The notes: generated by a model from the sequence alone, not told the origin. A DNA stretch of 64,000 nt from an uncultured Acidobacteriia bacterium (GCA_903875575.1 CAIQWJ010000104.1:1-64000), one strand, 5' to 3'. Shown: positions 41,882-51,165, numbered from the stretch's first letter. Program-made: numbers and translations.

Positions 41882-42805
41882 ATGCGGATCAGATATTTTT
41901 CAATGCTGGTGGCGACTGCCGCGGCGATCATTGCAATTTCGGCTTATGCACAGAATCCGGGTGCGCCAGGTGGTTCGGGTGGACGGGGCGGTTCGGGTCG
42001 CGGTGGGCGAGGCGGGTCGGGCAGGGGTCCGGCGGTCAATAACGATCTCGGCTACACGGATACGCCTCTGGTACCCGGCCAGCAATGGCACGTGCATGAC
42101 CCCGCGCGACCGCATCCTCCGGTGGTGACTCCGGGCGAGAACCTGGGCGACGCGCCTTCCGACGCGATCATTCTGTTTGACGGCAAGGACCTCTCGCACT
42201 GGCAGCCGGCGACGCAGGTGATGCCGACGGGGCCGGTGCTCAAGCCGGGCGCTCCGGGCTGGAAGGTGGAGAACGGCTACATGGAGGTTGTGCTCGGCAG
42301 CGGCGATATCGCGACGAAGGAAAAGTTCGGCGATGTGCAGTTGCATGTGGTGTTCGCGGAACCGGCGGAGATTCGCGGGAACAGCCAGAACCGCGGCAAC
42401 AGCGGCATCTTCCTGCAGGGTCGTTATGAGACGCAGGTGCTGGATGGCTGGAATAATCCGACGTATGCGGATGGGCAGATTGGGGCGATTTACGGGCAGT
42501 GGCCACCACTGGCGAATCCGGCGAAGAAGCCTGGCGAGTGGCAGACTTACGACATTATTTTCGAAGCGCCCAAAATGAATGGCGAGACGGTGATTAAGCC
42601 AGCCTATGTCACGGTGCTGCTGAATGGCGTGCTGATGCATGTTCATAAGGAACTGCTTGGGCCGACGGTGCATCGCGCGGCGGCGAAGTACGTTCCGCAG
42701 CCGGACGAGGACGTGCTGCTGCTGCAGAATCACAATACCCTGGTGCGGTACAAGTACATTTGGGCGCGCCGTTTGGGCGCTTACGATACACCCGAAAAGA
42801 AATAG
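41882..42805 (+). CDS. Secreted DUF1080 domain protein
   Basis: 307 residues with a signal peptide (1-23, IAISAYAQ) and a Gly/Ser/Arg-rich linker (about 27-50). The DUF1080 jelly-roll follows: DAIILFDGKDLSHWQ, GWKVENGYMEV, FGDVQLHVVFAEP, NRGNSGIFLQGRYETQVLDGW and a final VLLQNHNTLVRYKYIWARRL. DUF1080 proteins include 3-keto-glycoside hydrolases that act on oxidised sugars. Starts 49 bases after the TIGR03435 gene; co-transcription is possible. Confidence 0.85.
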   Translation: MRIRYFSMLVATAAAIIAISAYAQNPGAPGGSGGRGGSGRGGRGGSGRGPAVNNDLGYTDTPLVPGQQWHVHDPARPHPPVVTPGENLGDAPSDAIILFDGKDLSHWQPATQVMPTGPVLKPGAPGWKVENGYMEVVLGSGDIATKEKFGDVQLHVVFAEPAEIRGNSQNRGNSGIFLQGRYETQVLDGWNNPTYADGQIGAIYGQWPPLANPAKKPGEWQTYDIIFEAPKMNGETVIKPAYVTVLLNGVLMHVHKELLGPTVHRAAAKYVPQPDEDVLLLQNHNTLVRYKYIWARRLGAYDTPEKK

Positions 42806-42864
42806 TTCAGGCGGGGGAAGAAATGCGGGGGCCTGCTTCGTCCAAAAGGACAGAAGGAGGCTTT

Positions 42865-44028
42865 ATGCCACGATTCTCTTTTTCGAAATTCGTGCCGGTG
42901 GTGTTGGTGGCGTCCGCGTTCGGCGCTGAGATTGGCCCGGTACAGCCGCCGGTTACTGTTCACGAGTGGGGGACGTTTACGTCCGTGGCTGGCAGGGATG
43001 GTCAAGCCGTCTCATGGGCACCGCTGGCTGCAACGTCCGACCTGCCTTGCTTTGTGCACCAGCTTGGCAAAGGCATTGTAAAGTTCAGTCCGGGGTTGGT
43101 GCGGATGGAAACGCCGGTGGTGTATTTCTATTCGCCGGCTCCGACGAAAGCATCCGTCCACGTTGATTTCCCCGAAGGCTGGATTACCGAGTGGTATCCG
43201 AAGGCGACGCGCGTGTTTCCGAATAATCCGGAGGCTTACGGGACGCTGCCAAATGGCGGCGCGATGTACGAGCCGAAGCTCGGGAGCATCGACTGGACGG
43301 ATCTGAGCATTCTGCCTGGTTCGTCAACGCCGCTGTCTGTTTCAAGGGGAGCGAGCCGCTATTTCGCTGCTCGCGCGACCGACTCCGCGTCGGTGCAGTC
43401 GGGCGATGAAGCGGAGAAGCTGCTTTTTTATCGCGGTATCGGCAACTTCAAAGTTCCGGTGGAGTCGGTTGTGGAGGGCAGCGGCGTCCGGCTTCATGCG
43501 GCGGATGGGCAGATTCTTCCAGTGGCGATTTTGTTCGCGAATGAAGGGGGACGAATCGGCTATCGTGTTGTTCATAACGTGCGCGATGGCTTGATTGCCG
43601 CTCCGGAGATGAACGGGAGTCTCGATGCGCTGCGCGGTGAGTTGGCGCGAGCGCTGGAGCAAGCGGGGCTGTATCCGAAAGAAGCAGCGGCGATGGTGGA
43701 GACCTGGCGCGATTCCTGGTTTGAGGAAGGCATGCGCGTTCTCTACATCATGCCGAGGGCCGAGGTGGATCGCGTGCTGCCACTGCGCGTCACGCCTGCC
43801 CCTGTTGATACGCAGCGTGTGTTTGTGGGCAGAGCTGAGGTAGTGTCGCCGTGGGCCGAAAAGACGATACGGACCGCGATGGAAGCGGGAGATACGGCGA
43901 CGCTGGCCAGGTTCGGTCGCTTTCTGACTCCTTTTCTGGCGGAGATCAAAACGAACGGTGAAGTGAAGCAGGCCGGGCGTTTGAATCTCAGCGCCAACAA
44001 CCCAGTCGCCGGGTCATGCGTACAGTAA
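42865..44028 (+). CDS. Secreted protein of unknown function (VHEWGTF family)
   Basis: 387 residues from ATG 42865, which has an excellent AGAAGGAGG site. A signal peptide (MPRFSFSKFVPVVLVASAFGA) precedes the conserved opening VTVHEWGTFTSVAGRDGQAVSWAPL, then LVRMETPVVYFYSP, a beta-rich central region and a helical part (LDALRGELARALEQAGLYPKEAAAMVETWRDSWFEEGMRVLYIMPR). Similar proteins occur in Acidobacteria and Myxococcota without an assigned role. No catalytic motif was recognised. Confidence 0.7.
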   Translation: MPRFSFSKFVPVVLVASAFGAEIGPVQPPVTVHEWGTFTSVAGRDGQAVSWAPLAATSDLPCFVHQLGKGIVKFSPGLVRMETPVVYFYSPAPTKASVHVDFPEGWITEWYPKATRVFPNNPEAYGTLPNGGAMYEPKLGSIDWTDLSILPGSSTPLSVSRGASRYFAARATDSASVQSGDEAEKLLFYRGIGNFKVPVESVVEGSGVRLHAADGQILPVAILFANEGGRIGYRVVHNVRDGLIAAPEMNGSLDALRGELARALEQAGLYPKEAAAMVETWRDSWFEEGMRVLYIMPRAEVDRVLPLRVTPAPVDTQRVFVGRAEVVSPWAEKTIRTAMEAGDTATLARFGRFLTPFLAEIKTNGEVKQAGRLNLSANNPVAGSCVQ

Positions 44029-44050
44029 ACGAAAATCCAGCTAAGATACG

Positions 44051-44617
44051 TTGAGCGTGGCCGATCGTGAAATCGACGCGAGTATTCTCGAGGCCTGTCG
44101 CCGCGGCGATCGGGAGGCCTTTCGTGCGCTCTATGAGGTCTATCAGGACAAGGTTTATTCCATTTGCCTGTATTTCTTTCATGGCGATGAGGCCGAAGCG
44201 GCTGACGTGACGCAGGAGGTGTTTCTGAAGCTGTTTGCGGGTATTGCGGGGTTTCGCGGCGACGCCGGGTTTTCCACGTGGCTTTACCGGCTCACGCAGA
44301 ACGCTTGCCTGGATGCTTCGAGGCGCAAGGCTGCCAGGGAGCGGCTTCGGGAAGCGGTACGGGCGGATGACCGGACGGAAACAACGTCGGATGATGTCGT
44401 GGATCCGGAGGCTGTGCAGGCTGCGCTTTCGTCTTTACCGCCGCAATACCGGTTGCCGATTCTGCTTCGCTATTTCGAGGATCTGTCTTACGAGGAAATG
44501 TCGAAAACGCTGAATTGTTCGATGGGAACGGTGGCGTCTCGTTTAAACCGCGGGCACAAGATGCTGGCGGGTTTGCTGGCGCCGCAGCGACGTGCCGGGG
44601 GAGGTCGTGATGTTTGA
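44051..44617 (+). CDS. ECF RNA polymerase sigma factor
   Basis: 188 residues from TTG 44051 (GTG 44057 is an alternative). Region 2 (ILEACRRGDREAFRALYEVYQDKVYSICLYFFHGDEAEAADVTQEVFLKLF) and region 4 (LSSLPPQYRLPILLRYFEDLSYEEMSKTLNCSMGTVASRLNRGHKML) are complete. It overlaps the downstream FecR-like gene by 8 bases. It is the third ECF factor in the window. Confidence 0.9.
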   Translation: MSVADREIDASILEACRRGDREAFRALYEVYQDKVYSICLYFFHGDEAEAADVTQEVFLKLFAGIAGFRGDAGFSTWLYRLTQNACLDASRRKAARERLREAVRADDRTETTSDDVVDPEAVQAALSSLPPQYRLPILLRYFEDLSYEEMSKTLNCSMGTVASRLNRGHKMLAGLLAPQRRAGGGRDV

Positions 44618-45530
44618 CGACGAACGGATGGTGGCTGAGGCGCTGGCGTTGTTGCCGGTAGTGAAGGCTCCAGACGCGGTGTGGGTTTCAATCGAAGCGT
44701 CTCTGCGGGTTCCCGTGCGGAAGGAACGGATGCCCGTGTGGCGCTGGGTGCTTGCGGCGACCGTAGTGCTAATAGCCGTCGTTGGCCTGTGGCAGTGGGA
44801 AGCGGCCCATCGAGTTCGGTGGCAGGTAGTCCGTACGAGCCTCGGTCAGGCGAAACACGTGGAAAGTATCAGCGCCGGCGAATGGCTACAGACAGATGGC
44901 TCGTCACACGCAGAGTTGCGGGTTGGGTCCATCGGTACGGTGATTGCGGAGCCGGGTACGCGCCTGCGAGTCGTGGCCACGAAGCCGAACGAACACCGCC
45001 TGTTGCTCCAGCATGGCGAGATTTCGGCGACAATCTCCGCCCCGCCGAAGTTGTTTTTTGTGGAGACGAAATCCGCCACAGCGGTGGACCTGGGATGCGA
45101 ATACAAGATGAAGGCGGACGATTACGGCAACGGGTCGCTCATTGTGACGCGCGGCTGGGTTGCGTTTGACTGGCAGGGCAAGGAATCACTGGTACCTGCA
45201 GGGGCGAGTTGTCGAACACGCGCGGGGCGGGGGCCGGGGACGCCTTACTTCTCCGACGCGCCGAAGAGTTTGATAGCCGCACTGGACCAGCTCGACTTTG
45301 CCAATGGCGGGGCGAACGCGCTCCAAACGATCGTCAGTGCGGCGCGCGTTCGCGACACGCTCACGTTGTGGCATCTGCTGTCGCGAGTGGAGCCGGGGCT
45401 GCGTCCGCTGATCTATGAGCGGATGGTTTCGTTTGCGGCACCACCGGCCGGGGTAACCCGCGACGGGGCGCTGGCGCTGGACCCGCAGACTCTCAAATTG
45501 TGGAAAGATGAATTAGCCTGGACATGGTGA
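44610..45530 (+). CDS. FecR-like membrane regulator
   Basis: 306 residues from ATG 44610 with a GGGGGAGG site. A short cytoplasmic N-terminus without zinc-finger cysteines, a membrane helix (about 43-62) and a FecR-type periplasmic domain (AGEWLQTDGSSHAELRVGSIGTVIAEPGTRLRVV, LLLQHGEISATISAPPKLFFVETKSATAVDLGCEYKM, LIVTRGWVAF). It is expected to control the overlapping sigma factor in response to a periplasmic signal. No TonB-dependent receptor is nearby. Confidence 0.82.
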   Translation: MFDDERMVAEALALLPVVKAPDAVWVSIEASLRVPVRKERMPVWRWVLAATVVLIAVVGLWQWEAAHRVRWQVVRTSLGQAKHVESISAGEWLQTDGSSHAELRVGSIGTVIAEPGTRLRVVATKPNEHRLLLQHGEISATISAPPKLFFVETKSATAVDLGCEYKMKADDYGNGSLIVTRGWVAFDWQGKESLVPAGASCRTRAGRGPGTPYFSDAPKSLIAALDQLDFANGGANALQTIVSAARVRDTLTLWHLLSRVEPGLRPLIYERMVSFAAPPAGVTRDGALALDPQTLKLWKDELAWTW

Positions 45531-46021
45531 AAATTACGATGAAAACACTTACCGGTTTGACTACATTGTTTGTTCTTATGCTTTCGCCCGGGTGGGCAGA
45601 TGGACTGTCGCTGACCATCGGGGCACCTGTTGCGGCTCAGGGGCAGAACATGAGTGGCCCGCCGTATCCGATGTCAAAGAGGGCGTCGTTCGTGTTTCGA
45701 CTGAACGGTTGCGCAGATAATCCGGGGGCGCAGATCACGGCCCGCGCGGAAGGGATCGTTGCGGGCTCGCGTGTCTCAGTGCCGCTGAATCCGTCGACGG
45801 CCCAGGCCTCGGGCGTGTTTGGAATCGCGCCGCAATGGGGCAATCAGGGTAAGTGGGTGGTGGCGATCACTGCGACCTGCAAGGGGGAAATCACCGGGGC
45901 AATAGTCGCCGTGGAGGGCTATGACTTCAAGCGTGACAGCTCCCGGCTACTGTCCCACGCGCCGACGCAGGCGGAGATTGAAGCCGATCTAAAGGCCTGG
46001 AACGAGGCACCGGCCCAGTAA
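45524..46021 (+). CDS. Small secreted protein after the FecR-like gene
   Basis: 165 residues from ATG 45524; ATG 45539 (MKTLTGLTTLFVLML) is an equally good start. A signal peptide ends near SPGWADG. The mature part is an Ig-like beta-sandwich candidate with two cysteines (NGCADNPG, TATCKGE) and a charged C-terminal helix (APTQAEIEADLKAWNEAPAQ). It overlaps the FecR-like gene and is probably the third gene of that operon. No family was recognised. Confidence 0.65.
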   Translation: MVKITMKTLTGLTTLFVLMLSPGWADGLSLTIGAPVAAQGQNMSGPPYPMSKRASFVFRLNGCADNPGAQITARAEGIVAGSRVSVPLNPSTAQASGVFGIAPQWGNQGKWVVAITATCKGEITGAIVAVEGYDFKRDSSRLLSHAPTQAEIEADLKAWNEAPAQ

Positions 46022-46043
46022 ATCTGACACGGATTCGCATATA

Positions 46044-47126
46044 ATGCAGTCCATGTCCCGAAGTACCAGATATTCACTCCTGCCGACAGCCACGGTCCTG
46101 TGCCTGCTGGCCGTTCCCTATGCCGTCGCACAGACAAAGGCCAAGGCCCAGAATGTGCCGGAGATCTCTTATACCTCCGTGCCCGATCTTTTGAAGCTGC
46201 CCCCCAACCTCTACCTTGGCGAATCGATGGGCGTAGCTACGAACTCGAAGGGCCACATCTTCGTCTACACGCGCAGCGCGAATACGCGACTGTTTGAATT
46301 CGATTCGCTTGGCGTTTTCGTCCGCGAAATCGGCGCAGGGAGCTATGCCTTCGAGTTCGCGCATTCGGTTCGCGTCGACCCGCAGGACAATATCTGGGTG
46401 GTTGACGAAGGCACGAATCTTGTGGCCAAGTTCAATCCGGCCGGGCGCGTCGTGATGGTGCTGGGGCACAGGCCGGAAGCGGTAGCGGGCGCGACAGCTA
46501 CGGGCGGTGCCTCGCCGCCTGCCGCGAAATACACGCTGAACCGGCCGAGCGATGTGGCGTGGGACCCGCAGGGAAACATCTTCGTCTCCGATGGCTACGG
46601 TAATAATCGCGTGGTCAAGTATGACAAGAACGGCCGTTTCCTGAAGCAGGTGGGCAGCGAAAAGGCGGGGTCTGGCAAGGATCAGTTCAATCTGCCGCAT
46701 GCGATCGCAGTGGATGGGAAGGGTAACGTGTACGTCGCGGATCGATCCAATCACCGGATTCAGGTGCTGGATAACGATCTGACGCCGAAGACGGTTTACG
46801 ACAACATTGGAGACTCATGGACAGTTTGCGTGTCGCCGGGGCCGCACCAATATTTGTTTACGTCGAATTCGAATCCCAACGGCAACGGGCCGGGCACGTG
46901 GGAGAACACGGGTGAGATTTACAAGATGGAACTGGATGGCACGATCCTGGGGCGCTTCGGCCATGCGAGCAAACAATTGGGCGGCTTCCAGGTGGCGCAC
47001 ATGCTGGACTGCCGGAATCCGGATCAGATTCTGGTGGCCGAGATTGAATCATGGCGCGTGCAGAAACTGCTGCTGAAGACGCCAGGTGCGGCCGCGACGA
47101 CTGCGAAGCCGCAGGGGGTGAAGTAA
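46044..47126 (+). CDS. Secreted NHL-repeat six-bladed propeller protein, first of a pair
   Basis: 360 residues with a signal peptide (about 1-29, LAVPYAVAQ). NHL units are clear: ESMGVATNSKGHIFVYTRSANTRLFEFDSLG, AHSVRVDPQDNIWVVDEGTNLVAKFNPAGR, PSDVAWDPQGNIFVSDGYGNNRVVKYDKNGRF and PHAIAVDGKGNVYVADRSNHRIQVLDNDL. NHL propellers bind ligands or act as lyases (peptidylglycine type). The next gene, a paralogue, starts inside this stop (TAATG). Function unknown. Confidence 0.85.
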   Translation: MQSMSRSTRYSLLPTATVLCLLAVPYAVAQTKAKAQNVPEISYTSVPDLLKLPPNLYLGESMGVATNSKGHIFVYTRSANTRLFEFDSLGVFVREIGAGSYAFEFAHSVRVDPQDNIWVVDEGTNLVAKFNPAGRVVMVLGHRPEAVAGATATGGASPPAAKYTLNRPSDVAWDPQGNIFVSDGYGNNRVVKYDKNGRFLKQVGSEKAGSGKDQFNLPHAIAVDGKGNVYVADRSNHRIQVLDNDLTPKTVYDNIGDSWTVCVSPGPHQYLFTSNSNPNGNGPGTWENTGEIYKMELDGTILGRFGHASKQLGGFQVAHMLDCRNPDQILVAEIESWRVQKLLLKTPGAAATTAKPQGVK

Positions 47127-48160
47127 TGAGACGGATCAGACTTCTGTGTTGTGCTTCTCTGCTGGCTGGTGCCCTGCTGACGGCGCAGGATCGCGGGGAT
47201 GAGATTCAGTTTCATTCCAACGCTGATCCTTTGAAATTCCCGACAGGTCTTTCGCTGGGCGAGACGGCGGGCGTGGCGACCGATTCGCACGGGAACGTGT
47301 TCGTGTACACGCGTACAGGACATCCGACGATTTCCATCGGCACCGCGCGGCCGTTTGCCCACGGGGGATCGCGTCTGTTTGAGTTCGACAAGCTGGGGAA
47401 CTTCGTCCGCGAGATTGGGAAGGACACTTACGGCTTCCTGGAGGCGCAGCAGGTGCGGGTGGATGCGCACGACAATATCTGGATCGTGGACCAGATGTCG
47501 AGCATGGTGATTGAATTCGGCCAGGATGCCAGGGTGAAGCTGTTGCTGGGGCGCAAGACCGAGGCCGAGACGGTTCCCGCGAGGGCGCTGACTCCATCCG
47601 CCGGTGGCGGCGCGCAGAGCGATATTTTCAACCGTCCCACCGATGTGGCGTGGGATTCCGCAGGAAATATCTATGTCGCAGATGGACTGGGGAATTCGCG
47701 GATCGCCAAGTTTGATAAGAATGGGAAGTTCATTAAGTCCTGGGGGACGCGCGGCACAGCCAACGGGCAGTTCATGGATGTACGCGGCATCGCGATCGAC
47801 GCGAAGGACAACGTGTACGTAGCGGATGCCGGCAACAAGCGGATTCAGGTGTTTGACGCCGACGGCAACTACAAGAGCCAGATTGCGAAGGTGGGTTCGC
47901 CGGCTGCAGTTTGCATTACGCCGGGGGCACATCAGTACCTGTACGCCTCGAATTCGAATCCGGTGGATGACATCGATACGGGCGGCGAGATCTATCGTAC
48001 GGAACTCGATGGCACCATCCTGGGGCACTTCGGCAAAGCGGGCAAGCTGTCCACAGAGTTCGGAACTGTCAACGCGATCGACTGCCGCAGCAACAGCGAG
48101 CTTTACGTAGGCGAAATCGGCAACTGGCGTGTGCAGAAGCTCTCGCTGAGTGTCAGGTAG
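47126..48160 (+). CDS. Secreted NHL-repeat propeller protein, second of a pair
   Basis: 344 residues from ATG 47126, overlapping the previous stop by one base. A signal peptide (MRRIRLLCCASLLAGALLTAQ) and the same NHL blades as the paralogue (GVATDSHGNVFVYTRTG, QVRVDAHDNIWIVDQMSS, PTDVAWDSAGNIYVADGLGNSRIAKFDKNGKF, GIAIDAKDNVYVADAGNKRIQVFDADGNY). The pair arose by tandem duplication. Its end overlaps the MFS transporter gene, so all three are likely one transcript. Confidence 0.85.
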   Translation: MRRIRLLCCASLLAGALLTAQDRGDEIQFHSNADPLKFPTGLSLGETAGVATDSHGNVFVYTRTGHPTISIGTARPFAHGGSRLFEFDKLGNFVREIGKDTYGFLEAQQVRVDAHDNIWIVDQMSSMVIEFGQDARVKLLLGRKTEAETVPARALTPSAGGGAQSDIFNRPTDVAWDSAGNIYVADGLGNSRIAKFDKNGKFIKSWGTRGTANGQFMDVRGIAIDAKDNVYVADAGNKRIQVFDADGNYKSQIAKVGSPAAVCITPGAHQYLYASNSNPVDDIDTGGEIYRTELDGTILGHFGKAGKLSTEFGTVNAIDCRSNSELYVGEIGNWRVQKLSLSVR

Positions 48161-49427
48161 GCTCGTGGAGCAGGTTTCGGGCCGCCGCTGGCTGATGATC
48201 GGGCTGGCATTCTGGGCGACCGTCATCAACTATCTGGACCGGCAGACGCTCTCCGTGGCGGCGCCGGTGCTGCGCGAGCAGTTCCACATGAGCAATGTGG
48301 CGTACTCTCGCGTGGTGTTTGCATTCCTGCTGGCTTACACGATCATGAACGGCGTTTCGGGGCCGTTGATCGACAAGCTGGGGACGCGACTCGGTTACGC
48401 GCTGTGCATCGGATGGTGGAGCGCGGCCGCGGTGCTGCACGCGTTCGCGCGCGGGGCGCTGAGCCTGGGTGCGTTTCGCTTCCTGCTGGGGATGGGCGAG
48501 GCGGGGAACTGGCCGGCGGGCGTGAAGGTGGTGGCGGAATGGTTTCCCACGCGGGAACGCGCGATGGCGTGCGGGATCTTCAATAGTGGGTCGTCATTTG
48601 GCGCGATTCTGGCACCGCCGGTGGTAGCGTTCATTCTGCTCACGCTGGGCTGGCGGGCGGCGTTCCTGGGTGTGGGTGCGGTTGGATTTCTGTGGCTGCT
48701 CTTCTGGTGGCCGATCTATCGGACGCCGGCGGTTGACGCCGCCGCTCCGGTTGAGGCCGCGCCAGTGCCGGTGCGGGAGATGCTTCGGGTACGTTTCGTG
48801 TGGGCCTTCCTGCTCTCCAAAATCTTCATGGACCCGGTCTGGTACTTCTACATCTTCTGGTTTCCGGAATATCTGAAGAACGCGCGGCATTTCGATATGG
48901 CCGCGATCGGTAAGTTTGCGTGGATTCCGTTTGTTGTTGCAGGCGCGGGCAACTTTGCAGGTGGCGCACTCTCGGCGTGGTTGTTGAGGCGCGGCGTTTC
49001 GGTGACGGTGGCGAGAAAAGGGTCGGTGTCGTGCTTCGTGGCGCTGATGACGTCGGCGATTCCAGCGGTGCTGGTGCACGATGCGTGGCTGTCTATTGCT
49101 CTGGTCTCAGTGGCGATGGCAGGCTATACCGGTTGTCTGGCAAACATGCTGGCGATGCCTGGCGATGTGTTTCCGCAGAACGCGGTGGCGTCGGTGTATG
49201 GCCTGGCGAGCATGGGGTCAGGCTTCGGCGGCATGGTATTCACGCTCATCACGGGCTGGGTGGTGGACCATTATTCGTACACGCCGGTATTCATCGGCTT
49301 CGGGATTGTGCCGGTGGTCTGCGCACTGGTGATGTGGACCCTGATGGGACCGCTGGTGCAGGGAGCGGGGCAGGCTACTTCGGGTCGCCCGCTTTCACCC
49401 AATCTTCCGACAACTGCACGTGCTTGA
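48150..49427 (+). CDS. MFS transporter, ACS (hexuronate-like) type
   Basis: 425 residues from GTG 48150 (GTG 48165 also possible). WATVINYLDRQTLSVAAPVLREQF and RFLLGMGEAGNWPAGVKVVAEWFPTRERAMACGIFNSGSSFGAILAPP are the ExuT/ACS signatures. Twelve membrane helices are expected. It probably imports a uronate or another sugar acid and may supply the pentonate/hexuronate-type enzymes at 52584-55217. It overlaps the second NHL gene and, by 53 bases, the convergent sialidase-like gene. Confidence 0.87.
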   Translation: MSGRLVEQVSGRRWLMIGLAFWATVINYLDRQTLSVAAPVLREQFHMSNVAYSRVVFAFLLAYTIMNGVSGPLIDKLGTRLGYALCIGWWSAAAVLHAFARGALSLGAFRFLLGMGEAGNWPAGVKVVAEWFPTRERAMACGIFNSGSSFGAILAPPVVAFILLTLGWRAAFLGVGAVGFLWLLFWWPIYRTPAVDAAAPVEAAPVPVREMLRVRFVWAFLLSKIFMDPVWYFYIFWFPEYLKNARHFDMAAIGKFAWIPFVVAGAGNFAGGALSAWLLRRGVSVTVARKGSVSCFVALMTSAIPAVLVHDAWLSIALVSVAMAGYTGCLANMLAMPGDVFPQNAVASVYGLASMGSGFGGMVFTLITGWVVDHYSYTPVFIGFGIVPVVCALVMWTLMGPLVQGAGQATSGRPLSPNLPTTARA

Positions 49428-50547
49428 TCGACTTGCCTTCCGGGACGAAGTAGCTGTACGTGATGTGAATCGTCCCATCCTTCGCCTGAAGAACCGATGG
49501 ATAGTGATACTCGCTGCTGATGGCTTTTGTCGGATCGCCATCCAGATGGCGACGCCACTTCCATGTCGCTCCTTCGTCGTCCGAAACCGCGGCGACCAGT
49601 GAGTAACGCTTCTCTTCCAGATCGTTATAGACCATAATCCAGTCGCCATTTTTCAGGCGAATCACTTCCAGACTCGTGCCAGGGTTCAGGATGTCCGTAT
49701 CGGTGGCAGGTGCCCATGACATACCGTTGTCCTTCGAAAAGCTGAACTGCGCACGCTTCGGTGGCGGGCCGTTGTCGCGCAGGTAGGCGACCAGCGTGCC
49801 GTCCTTTTTCAGAACCACCGAGGGCTGGATACCGCCGAAGCCCACAATGGGCTCGCTGGCCGTCCACGTATAGCCGCCATCGTCGCTGATGGCCATGATG
49901 CCGAACGAGTAACCGTCGGAATACATCGGTACCAGAATGCGGCCCGAGGGAAGCTCCTGCGGATGCGTGCGCGTGAACCAGCCCATGCGGGAGAAATACA
50001 TGTCGTCGGCATGTTCGATAACCTTCCTGGCCTTGTCACCAGCGGGGCCCTCCGTGGTGGCGAGCTTGCCGAAAACTTCGCGGGTCTTCTCCGCAATGTT
50101 TTTCGGGATCAGAAGAATATTGCCTTCGTGCTCCCACTTGGGCGGGCCGGCTACCTGTTGGTAGTCGGTGGAGATCCAGACGTTCATGAGCGCTGTTTCC
50201 CATTGATGGGCGATGATGGTGGGCCACATCAGGAAGAGGCGCTGCTTCGAATCGATGAACATGGTGGGGTTGGTATCGGGAAAGCCCGGCGTATCGGCAA
50301 TGATGAACGGCGTGCCCCATTTGCCGGTCTTCTTGTTGAAGCGGGCGGCGTTGATGACGACGTCGTCTGCCGTGCGCTCGCCGGAGCCGTGGAACCAGCA
50401 GACCAGGAAATCGCCGTTGGGGAGTTCGACGATGGAGGACGAATGGTTGTGGATCTTCTCCACGGGGAAGATCAGTTCGCCCTTATAGAAGGGCTCGGCG
50501 GCGAACGCGGTCAACGCGGCGACAAGGAAGCAGAGGGCAACACGCAT
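49375..50547 (-). CDS. Secreted sialidase-like (BNR) protein
   Basis: 390 residues from ATG 50547 with a signal peptide (MRVALCFLVAALTAFA). The six-bladed sialidase fold shows an N-terminal HNHSSSIVELPNGDFLVCWFHGSGERTADDVVI, Asp-box-like turns (ISDDGGYTWTAS, SKDNGMSWAP, SDDEGATWKW) and a late HYPSVLQAKDGTIHITYSYF. It may cleave sialic acid or a related glycoside outside the cell. The catalytic arginine triad was not fully assigned, so some other exo-glycosidase is possible. Confidence 0.8.
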   Translation of the reverse strand: MRVALCFLVAALTAFAAEPFYKGELIFPVEKIHNHSSSIVELPNGDFLVCWFHGSGERTADDVVINAARFNKKTGKWGTPFIIADTPGFPDTNPTMFIDSKQRLFLMWPTIIAHQWETALMNVWISTDYQQVAGPPKWEHEGNILLIPKNIAEKTREVFGKLATTEGPAGDKARKVIEHADDMYFSRMGWFTRTHPQELPSGRILVPMYSDGYSFGIMAISDDGGYTWTASEPIVGFGGIQPSVVLKKDGTLVAYLRDNGPPPKRAQFSFSKDNGMSWAPATDTDILNPGTSLEVIRLKNGDWIMVYNDLEEKRYSLVAAVSDDEGATWKWRRHLDGDPTKAISSEYHYPSVLQAKDGTIHITYSYFVPEGKSIKHVQLSEDWVKAGDPK

Positions 50548-50592
50548 GTTCACTATTAGACATCAACGGGAGACTGCCGTGGAGGGCGGGGC

Positions 50593-51165
50593 TTAGGGGA
50601 GCCTGAGCTGCAGGCTGGGTTTGCCGAAGAGGTCACCGCTGCCGATGATGAAGCTGGCGTACTGGATGCGGTCCGTGTAGGCGGCGAGGGAAAGTGCCCG
50701 CACATCCGAGGGTACGTGGAAGGTGAGTGAAGTGTTGACGGATTGGCGGGGATTCAGAGCAGTGCCAAATGGAATCCCACCGGGATCCTGCGACGCGGGG
50801 AATCGCCGGTTCCGTGCGTCCGTCAGATACACGGTCGCGCCTTTGGTGCTTCGCGGTCCATGGTTAGCGAGGCTCGAGAGGTGCATGCAAAACCGGTACG
50901 ACGTGCCGCCTGGCTCGGGTGTTGCACTGACGCGATCCACGCTCATGCAGACATCGTCATCGCAATACAGGACTCCGGTTCGCAGTATGGCGGTGTGCGG
51001 CCACAGGGCGGAGACTGCCAGGATGGCGGCGTAGGCAACCGCGCAGAACGCCCAGCGGACTGCAAGTCGTCCCGCCGGAAAGAATTTGTGTCGCAGGCAG
51101 AGGTTTGCTGCGGTGGCGAGCGCGACCAGCGACGCGATGCACAGCGCAAGCAGCAGTATCGACAT
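50593..51165 (-). CDS. Membrane-anchored protein of unknown function
   Basis: 190 residues from ATG 51165. Two hydrophobic segments near the N-terminus (MSILLLALCIASLVALATAANLCL and LAVRWAFCAVAYAAILAVSALW) anchor a ~130-residue domain containing YCDDDVCMSVDRV and a beta-rich C-terminal half (LTFHVPSDVRALSLAAYTDRIQYASFIIGSGDLFG). No family was recognised. It precedes the sialidase-like gene on the same strand with a 45-base gap. Confidence 0.6.
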   Translation of the reverse strand: MSILLLALCIASLVALATAANLCLRHKFFPAGRLAVRWAFCAVAYAAILAVSALWPHTAILRTGVLYCDDDVCMSVDRVSATPEPGGTSYRFCMHLSSLANHGPRSTKGATVYLTDARNRRFPASQDPGGIPFGTALNPRQSVNTSLTFHVPSDVRALSLAAYTDRIQYASFIIGSGDLFGKPSLQLRLP

